This document shows positions 15,849-20,994 of a stretch of 20,994 nucleotides of DNA, one piece after another (position 1 is the first letter of the stretch; every line of letters begins with the position of its first letter). The stretch is from Pseudomonadota bacterium. Its GTDB lineage: Bacteria > Desulfobacterota > Desulfobacteria > Desulfobacterales > Desulfosarcinaceae. The notes under the pieces are model-generated. The model ran no database searches and had not been told where the DNA came from. It worked only from the letters and a program-made list of their open reading frames with translations. A program made the position numbers and the translations under genes. Where the stretch lies: the NCBI GenBank assembly GCA_023435265.1, contig JAEYRZ010000077.1, forward strand, positions 1 to 20,994, read 5' to 3'.

Positions 15849-16619
15849 TCATGTGGTGCCAGGGCGGCGCGCGACAAAGAACTCATAAGCGTAGCAGTCT
15901 GAGTGGTTCCGGTGCATTGCGGGCTCCCGCGCAAGCTGGCCGAGCACGGCAAGCGCCTCGGCGTCGTTGGCGTACTTCCGGCGCAACGCCATGATGCGCC
16001 GTTCCATCGGCGCGTAGAAGTCGTCCCACCAGGCCTCGTCCGGCAGTGTGAAGCGGCCGAGAAGCTCAAAGCCGCCGCGCTGAATGGCCGTCACCACATC
16101 AGACGCCGTGCCCATGGTCGGGTAATCCGACTCGAAGCTTGCCTTGACCTCCGGTGGTGGGTCTTCCTTGCGCCAGACCGCGTCGGTGAACGCAAGAAAG
16201 CCGCCGGGACGCAGCAATCCACGGCAGACACACAGCGCGTTCCCGATGCCCAGGTTATAAAGCGCTCCTTCGGACCAGACCAGGTCGCAGCTTTCCGGCG
16301 CCAAGTCCAGATGGGCCATGTCGCCAACCAGCGCCCGGACGCGCCGGGAAAGACCTCGCGCGACAAGCGTGGCCCTCAGCCGCTCGATACTGGGCGCATG
16401 GCTGTCGACGGCGACGATGGATCCCGCCGTCAGGTCGGCCAGATGCAGCGTTTGCCCGCCGACTCCGCAGCCCAGATCGGCAATCACAGGGGCTCGGGGA
16501 AGCCCTGCGCAGAGCCGGAGGGCTCGTTCGGTGCAGCTACGATTGCCCGGCCCCTGCCTGGGCAAGCGCTCATACAATTCAAAGAATATCTCCCGGAAAC
16601 GGGAATCGTGATCGTTCAT
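15849..16619 (-). CDS. SAM-dependent methyltransferase
   Basis: 256 aa from ATG 16619 (GGAG six bases upstream; the frame extends 12 codons further without support). Rossmann methyltransferase: motif I VIADLGCGVGGQT near 57-69, acidic IVAVDSHAPS, RALVGDMAHLDLAPES, then DLVWSEGALYNLGI (motif IV) and LLRPGGFLAFTDAVW. The C-terminal part (LPDEAWWDDFYAPMERRI) is seen in small-molecule methyltransferases of unknown substrate. Its ATG overlaps the stop of the broken zinc-ribbon frame (ATGA), and 15 nt separate it from the next methyltransferase, so the set is one transcription unit. Confidence 0.87.
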   Translation of the reverse strand: MNDHDSRFREIFFELYERLPRQGPGNRSCTERALRLCAGLPRAPVIADLGCGVGGQTLHLADLTAGSIVAVDSHAPSIERLRATLVARGLSRRVRALVGDMAHLDLAPESCDLVWSEGALYNLGIGNALCVCRGLLRPGGFLAFTDAVWRKEDPPPEVKASFESDYPTMGTASDVVTAIQRGGFELLGRFTLPDEAWWDDFYAPMERRIMALRRKYANDAEALAVLGQLAREPAMHRNHSDCYAYEFFVARRPGTT

Positions 16620-16745
16620 TGGAGACTCCGCTGCGCTCTTGCCAGGGGCAGGCACTTCTGGCGGTTCATCGATAAGCCGACATTACATTCAGGACATTTT
16701 TATGATTCCTTCTATATATTCGGCTTTACATTCGGGACAATACAT
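16616..16745 (-). pseudogene. Small two-CPEC zinc ribbon protein, frameshifted
   Basis: From ATG 16745 (GAGGA nine bases upstream) the frame reads MYCPECKAEYIEGIIK, then runs into a TGA at 16689-16691. If one A is removed from the A5 run at 16697-16701, the sequence continues as CPECNVGLSMNRQKC and ends at a TGA overlapping the methyltransferase ATG, giving a 42-aa zinc ribbon with two CPxC knuckles. This resembles the N-terminal ribbon (CPxCxAEYxEGxxxC) found on small regulatory or DUF2007-like proteins. The repeated CPEC codons explain a direct repeat TTACATTC(A/G)GGACA at 16683 and 16726. The gene is notably AT-rich against its GC-rich neighbours. A true frameshift or an indel error are both possible; the current frame makes only 18 residues. 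Confidence 0.6.
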
Positions 16746-16793
16746 ATGCAGATTTCCTCAATTGGAGTTCAACTGGTGTTTATGTGAATCCGG

Positions 16794-16833
16794 ATAATAC
16801 CGCAAAACGCGCCTATTTGTCTGCATGACAAAT
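16794..16833 (-). promoter_or_regulatory. Candidate promoter and palindromic operator for the zinc-ribbon/methyltransferase cassette
   Basis: Read on the minus strand, a -10-like TATTAT (16799-16794) lies about 35 nt before the ribosome site of the zinc-ribbon gene. Upstream, overlapping the expected -35, is a perfect 7-bp inverted repeat ATTTGTC/GACAAAT with a 5-nt centre (16815-16833). A weak -35 within it is spaced 18 nt from the -10. The arrangement fits a repressor-type operator; no regulator gene is adjacent. Confidence 0.35.
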
Positions 16834-16940
16834 CTGCCACATGACAGTCCTGCCGCACACGCCGGGGACACGCGGATCGGCATAAAACCCCTTCAAGGTT
16901 AGCTTCTGGCGGCCGGGATGGTACATGCTTCCGCATAGCA

Positions 16941-16992
16941 TAAATAAAATCGGCCGCAGGGCGGAATGTAGGGGCCAGTCTTCCCTGCGGCC
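16941..16992 (-). terminator. Intrinsic terminator downstream of the autotransporter gene
   Basis: A perfect 10-bp inverted repeat, GGCCGCAGGG (16952-16961) and CCCTGCGGCC (16983-16992), encloses a 21-nt loop. Read on the minus strand the stem is followed by GATTTTATTTA, a U-rich tract. It lies about 105 nt beyond the autotransporter stop and separates it from the zinc-ribbon cassette. The rest of 16834-17098 holds no gene I can support. Confidence 0.7.
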
Positions 16993-17098
16993 AACGGTTG
17001 AAAATCAAAACGGGGGGTTCAGGGCGGCGGAACACCTATGCCCCCATTACCCTTTTTTGCAATGTACAATACGCGGCGGGTTCCGGTGCGATTGCTCC

Positions 17099-20000
17099 CT
17101 AAAAGGTAAAGCGCAGCTGCCCCAGGATGCCGTGCGACTCGTAATCCTGTCGGAATTCTCCTGTGTAGCGCAGCGAGGTCGAAATTCCGTGTTCGGTCAT
17201 CAAGGTCACGCCGGCGCCGAAGACGAGGCCGACCGGTTCCACATCCTGGCCGTCCACCGAAAAGGAGGCATTGGGCGCGCCCTGGAACGCGGCGCTGATG
17301 ACCCGGTCATCGATGTCGAAATCATAGCTGAGCGCGGCTCTCGCTTCCGGTATCAGGCTGCCGAACGACGTCTTGAGCTGTCCCGCGGCGCGCAGGCCGA
17401 GTTCCGAGACCAGCGACTCGGTGCTGCGCTCCTTTATGGCAAGGTTCAGGCTTTCGGCGCCGCGCTCGGTAAACGCCTCTTCATCGAGGTAGACGTAACG
17501 CAGCGCTGCGACCGGCCCCAGGGACCAGGCCCCCAAGTCGAAGAAATATCCGCCGCCCAGATGGGCTGAATAGACATCCGCGTCATGATCGCTCTCCGCC
17601 GTGCGTCGCAAGTCCCCGATGATTATGGAGCGGCTGTTCTCATAGGAGTTCCGGCCGTAGGAGAAGGCGCCTTCCACGTATGCATTGCGGGTGAACCAGC
17701 TTCCGTAAAGCGTTCCAGACGTCGTATCGATCGAACCCTCGCCGGCCCGGTCGTCGAGATCGATGTCCGTGGCCGCCCTGGAGAGGCTCAGTCCGAGCAC
17801 CCAACGGGATGGAAACGTGTAATCGAACCCGATGCTTCCTCCGCCCAAGGTGTAGTCGTAGCCGGGAAAGCCGGATGCTTCCCCCTGGTCCCCCCATTGC
17901 TGGAAACCGCTCAGCCACAGCCCATTCCGACCCTGGCGTTCGGGCACATCGCCGCTGGTCAACAACTGCGCCAGATCCACATCCGATCCGCCGAAGGCCA
18001 GCAGAATGGGGTCGGATTGCGTCCGGGCCCCGGCATCGGCATAAAACCGCGCCAGGCTCATGCGGCGCTGCAGCGCGTCGAAATTCCGTCGCGCGCCGTC
18101 ATAACTCAGCAAGGTCGAGTGGTCGTAGGCCGCAGGGCTCAGGCCGGCGAACGCGCGGCCGAACTGGGAGCGCGACAGGTCCTGAAACTCGCCCAGCACC
18201 ATGTTGAGATCGCCCGCCGCATCCGGCATGATCCTGTCCAGGCAACCGGCGACGGTCGACTCCACCCGGTTTTCGGCGACCGTCCGCACCGGCTGTGCGA
18301 CCGTTTCGACCGCCACGGCATCGCCGGTTTGACGGAGCCTGAAGCGCAGGAGCGGTTTGTCCTCGGGAAGCAGCAACCGGTCGAAGCCGCCGTTCACCTC
18401 GCCCCGGGCGGTTTCCAGAAGGGAATAGATCTCACCGCTGCGGTACAGGCCCGGATTTTTGATGATGCTGAGCGCTCCGCCCAGCGAGGCGGATCCCGCG
18501 CTCAGGGCGAGTATGTCATGATTGCCCTGGGCGTCGATATCCATGGCCAGAACACCCGAACCGTTCTGTACGAAATTTCCGTCCAGGACCGTTTCCAGAA
18601 ATTCATGTTCGCCGCCCGGGGACAAGGTGCCCGCGTTGACCAGCGTGTTCCCCGAGCCCAGGCGGACAGAGGTCCCGGCGTCGAAGATGCCGCCCGGGTG
18701 GTTATGGAACCGGTTGCCGCCCGCCCCGAGGTCGACCGAACCGATGATTCTGCCGTGGTTCTCGATCGTTTCAGCGCCGGCCGCGCCGGAAAACGCCGTA
18801 CCGTCGATGCCGCCGAAGGTCGTGACCGTGCCGTGGTTGACGAACGTGTTGTCGCTCCCATCGGCCAGGCGCACCGCGGTGGCGCTGTTGCCCGTGATCG
18901 TGCCCCCTTCGTAGACGACCTCGATGTTGCGCTTGCCCGCGGCCCCCTCGCTCTGGGCGAGGACCGCCAGCGAGCCCTGGCCGTAAACGGTGATGTCCCC
19001 CGCCACCCTCACGACGACCTCGCCGCCATAATCGGCGCCGCCCACGCTTTGGGCGAAAATGCCGTGGGCATTGTCGCCGTGGGTGGTGATATTGCCGCGG
19101 TGCAGGACTTCCACCCGGCCGCCGGCGCCGGCGCCGCCGACGCTTCCGGCAAAGCCGAATCCACGGCCGATGCCTCCGGCCAGCCCGCCGCCGCCGCCCA
19201 CGCTCTGGGCGAAAATGCCATAGGCGCCGGTGCCGCGGGTCGTAATGTTCCCCGTGTTTTCCACGGTAACCGCGCCGCCGTCGCCGCCGCTCCCGCCGGA
19301 CCGTCCGAAAGCCAGGTTGGTGCCGAAGCTTTCGACCCCCCGGTCCACATTGCCGCCGATGCCCCCGCCGCCGCCGACGCTCTGCGCCAGAATGGCATGC
19401 GCCGCCATGCCGGCCGTATCGACGGACCCCGCCAAGGTCACCGCGACGTCGCCGCCGTTGCCGGCCGCGCCGCCCGCGCCGCCGACACCCACGGTTCCGT
19501 CTTCGCCGACCGCCCCGATGCCGCCGGTGCCGCCGCCGCCGCCGACGCTCTGGGCCAGGATGCCGTAGGCGCCGTCACCGAACGTTGCGATGCGGCTGTT
19601 TTGCTCGCTGAACACCCGCACGTCGCCGCCGCTGCCGCTGCTGCCGGCCGAGCCGCCGACCACGACCACCACGTCGCCCTGGGATTCGATCGGCATCAAC
19701 GCTTCCCAGGCATCCGCCCAGTCCTCCGGGACGCCCACTTCCGCCCAGTCGAGGCCGTGATATCCGCCGCCGCCGTTCCCCCCGCCCCCGCCGATGCTCT
19801 GGGCGAAGATGCCGTAGGCATCCACATTGCGGGTGAAAATGTCGGCCCTGTTGGTGACCGTTACGTCTCCGCCGTCGCTTGCGCTGCCCGCGTCGCCGCC
19901 GACGCTGATGTTGACGGCCTTCTCGATGCTGGTCAAAGAAGGCGGCGGCTCTGCCGGGAACAGGCTCGAATTGGAGGGATCGATGCTCAGGGTCATGGCG

Positions 20001-20994
20001 CGGGCGTCTCCGCCCGACCCGCCTCCCCCGCCGATGCTCTGGGCGAAGATGCCGTGCGAGGCCACGCCGGAGGTGTCGATCAGGCCCTGGTTGATCACTT
20101 GGACGATACCGCCCGTATTGCCGCCGCCGCCCCTGCCTCCGAGCGCGAGGGCGAAATCGATTTTGACCTCGAGCTGCGGTTGCTCCGCTCCGGTGGCCGG
20201 ATCCTCGGGCAGCGAGAGATTGCCGGTGGCGGCGATGCTTTTTCCGCCCGCGCCACCGCCGCCGCCCACGCTCTGGGCCAGTATCCCGTAAGCAAAATCC
20301 TCGTGGGTCACGATGGCGCCGGTGTTGTCGACCGTGACGTCGCCCGCCACGCCGCCGGTGCCTGCGTCCCCGCCCAGGCTGACTGAAAAATTGGCGCTGC
20401 CGGTTGGATAGGGTTCCGGGATGGGAATCAGGCTGCTGAAATTGACCATGGCCGCCCCCGAGGTCCCGCCGTTGCCCCCGCCTCCGCCTACGCTCTGGGC
20501 GAAAATGCCGTGGGCGTATTCGTTCCAGGTTTCGATGGCGCCGCTGTTGCCGACAGTGACCGCGCCGCCGGTGTTCGCATCGCCCCCGGTGCCGCCCATG
20601 CTGAAGTTCAGTCCGCCGAAAGCCGTCAGCGAGGCCGCCAGGCTCAAGCCGCCGTTGCCGCCGCCGCCCCCCACGCTCTGGGCCAGCATGCCGTACGCCT
20701 GCTCGCCCCGGGTGGTGATGTTGCCGGCGTTATGGACCGTGACCTCACCCCCTGTGCTGCCTTCCCCACCGTCGCCGCCGAAACTGAATCCCAGCCCCAC
20801 CGCGCTGCCCACGCTGCCGGTGATGCTGAATCCGCCGTTGCCCCCGCCCCCGCCGACGCTCTGGGCGAAAATGCCGTGCGCACGGTCGCCTGAAGTGAGG
20901 ATCGTCCCCGTAATGGGGACCTCCTCCGCCCCGACGTTCACAGCGGCGCCGGCGCCCCCGGGGGGGGCGGGGGGGGGGGGGGCGGGGGGGGGGG
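17099..20994 (-). CDS. Giant autotransporter (type V secretion) with AQSVGGGGG repeats, 5' end off the window
   Basis: At least 1280 residues, open into the right edge, so the signal peptide and early passenger are missing (the GTG at 20941 is not a real start). The passenger has eleven copies of a G(I/M)(F/L)AQS(V/I)GGGGGxGG block, each preceded by a short strand such as VTVxNxGxIxTxGxxAY; DNA copies lie near 20870, 20675, 20495, 20275, 20035, 19795, 19550, 19380, 19200, 19045 and 18955, and the last two are degenerate. Next come a beta-helix stretch (NTLVNAGTLSPGG), a linker region with AFAGLSPAAYDHSTLLSYDG, and a ~276-residue outer-membrane barrel starting RNGLWLSGFQQW and ending QLRFTF, the terminal Phe expected for BAM recognition. 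The passenger should form a right-handed beta-helix at the cell surface, possibly for adhesion. No protease motif is seen. A terminator follows. Confidence 0.9.
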   Translation of the reverse strand, partial: PPPAPPPPAPPGGAGAAVNVGAEEVPITGTILTSGDRAHGIFAQSVGGGGGNGGFSITGSVGSAVGLGFSFGGDGGEGSTGGEVTVHNAGNITTRGEQAYGMLAQSVGGGGGNGGLSLAASLTAFGGLNFSMGGTGGDANTGGAVTVGNSGAIETWNEYAHGIFAQSVGGGGGNGGTSGAAMVNFSSLIPIPEPYPTGSANFSVSLGGDAGTGGVAGDVTVDNTGAIVTHEDFAYGILAQSVGGGGGAGGKSIAATGNLSLPEDPATGAEQPQLEVKIDFALALGGRGGGGNTGGIVQVINQGLIDTSGVASHGIFAQSIGGGGGSGGDARAMTLSIDPSNSSLFPAEPPPSLTSIEKAVNISVGGDAGSASDGGDVTVTNRADIFTRNVDAYGIFAQSIGGGGGNGGGGYHGLDWAEVGVPEDWADAWEALMPIESQGDVVVVVGGSAGSSGSGGDVRVFSEQNSRIATFGDGAYGILAQSVGGGGGTGGIGAVGEDGTVGVGGAGGAAGNGGDVAVTLAGSVDTAGMAAHAILAQSVGGGGGIGGNVDRGVESFGTNLAFGRSGGSGGDGGAVTVENTGNITTRGTGAYGIFAQSVGGGGGLAGGIGRGFGFAGSVGGAGAGGRVEVLHRGNITTHGDNAHGIFAQSVGGADYGGEVVVRVAGDITVYGQGSLAVLAQSEGAAGKRNIEVVYEGGTITGNSATAVRLADGSDNTFVNHGTVTTFGGIDGTAFSGAAGAETIENHGRIIGSVDLGAGGNRFHNHPGGIFDAGTSVRLGSGNTLVNAGTLSPGGEHEFLETVLDGNFVQNGSGVLAMDIDAQGNHDILALSAGSASLGGALSIIKNPGLYRSGEIYSLLETARGEVNGGFDRLLLPEDKPLLRFRLRQTGDAVAVETVAQPVRTVAENRVESTVAGCLDRIMPDAAGDLNMVLGEFQDLSRSQFGRAFAGLSPAAYDHSTLLSYDGARRNFDALQRRMSLARFYADAGARTQSDPILLAFGGSDVDLAQLLTSGDVPERQGRNGLWLSGFQQWGDQGEASGFPGYDYTLGGGSIGFDYTFPSRWVLGLSLSRAATDIDLDDRAGEGSIDTTSGTLYGSWFTRNAYVEGAFSYGRNSYENSRSIIIGDLRRTAESDHDADVYSAHLGGGYFFDLGAWSLGPVAALRYVYLDEEAFTERGAESLNLAIKERSTESLVSELGLRAAGQLKTSFGSLIPEARAALSYDFDIDDRVISAAFQGAPNASFSVDGQDVEPVGLVFGAGVTLMTEHGISTSLRYTGEFRQDYESHGILGQLRFTF
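18950..20890 (-). repeat. Eleven-fold coding repeat of the autotransporter passenger
   Basis: The GC-rich motif seen on the plus strand as GCCGCCGACGCTCTGGGCGAA recurs about every 100-250 nt with nearly identical core (CGCTCTGGGC[CG]A). The copies encode the AQSVGGGGG turn. Spacer lengths and sequences vary, so copies are diverged units rather than a simple tandem array. The two C-terminal copies have lost the Gly tract (SVGGADYGG, SEGAAGKR). Confidence 0.85.
20955..20994. other. Poly-G terminal tract, probable assembly artefact
   Basis: The final ~40 bases are nearly all G with scattered C. The frame of the autotransporter stays open through it only because it encodes Pro/Gly/Arg homopolymers. 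It looks like a low-quality contig end rather than genomic sequence. Confidence 0.7.

Noticed and set aside
16689..16705. Programmed ribosomal frameshifting in the zinc ribbon
   Set aside because: The needed shift is +1 across ATA AAA A TGT, without a rare-codon or stop-codon context, and A5 is too short for efficient transcriptional slippage.
16678..16739. Direct repeat as CRISPR or iteron
   Set aside because: The two copies (TTACATTC[A/G]GGACA) are explained by duplicated CPEC codons of the zinc ribbon.
17585..20386. Long plus-strand ORF (933 codons) opposite the autotransporter
   Set aside because: It mirrors the Gly/Ala-rich repeat code, giving low-complexity Ala/Pro/Arg protein; no domain, start signal or homology. 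Long antisense frames are expected in GC-rich repeats.
18950..20890. CRISPR-like array
   Set aside because: Repeats are within an open frame, vary in sequence and spacing, and encode a protein turn motif.

Overview
The window is GC-rich DNA. It is dense with genes on the minus strand, with a single convincing plus-strand gene (tryptophanase). The gene content suggests a deltaproteobacterium (Desulfobacterota): a Cache-HAMP-PAS-HisKA-REC hybrid kinase of the style common there, a palindromic CGTAAAAAG...CTTTTTACG intergenic element of the type I associate with those genomes, and an ExoD remnant. This placement is inferred from style and memory; there is no rRNA or marker gene here to confirm it. 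The last ~35 bases are almost pure G and look like an assembly artefact.

Layout. 1-315 holds no confident gene. 316-3553: a MocR/GntR-aminotransferase regulator faces away from a tryptophanase. The intergenic space carries a candidate MocR operator over the tnaA promoter and a MITE-like inverted repeat at the regulator's start codon. 3603-8077 (minus) is one transcription block: hybrid histidine kinase, an N-terminally deleted exoD remnant starting right after the kinase stop codon, an MBL-fold hydrolase, and a YfcE-like phosphodiesterase. 8233-10514 pairs an APC amino-acid permease with a methyltransferase that carries a signal peptide. 10661-12084 holds a DUF2277 protein and an exported alpha/beta hydrolase. 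12126-14217 is a tight three-gene set: a stand-alone GMP-synthase-type ATP pyrophosphatase, a HisF-type cyclase and a 94-aa protein with a CWHHP motif.

14419-16745 is a four-gene cassette in which two members are broken: a small two-CPEC zinc ribbon gene (one-base frameshift in an A5 run), an intact SAM methyltransferase, a second SAM methyltransferase split by an in-frame TAG, and a RibD_C/DHFR-like reductase. The cassette has a plausible promoter with a palindrome. 17099 to the right edge is the 3' part of a giant type V autotransporter whose passenger repeats an AQSVGGGGG-type motif eleven times. It ends in a beta-barrel and is followed by a strong intrinsic terminator.

The most interesting system candidate is the GuaA-C-like/HisF-like pair. 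Both families normally receive ammonia from a glutaminase partner (GATase domain, HisH), neither partner is present here, and both proteins have lost family-typical residues (the HisF gate Glu; the GMP synthase lid and C-terminal motif). They are translationally coupled with a 1-nt gap. This suggests a specialised or ammonia-dependent two-enzyme module rather than housekeeping histidine/GMP synthesis, but that is an inference.
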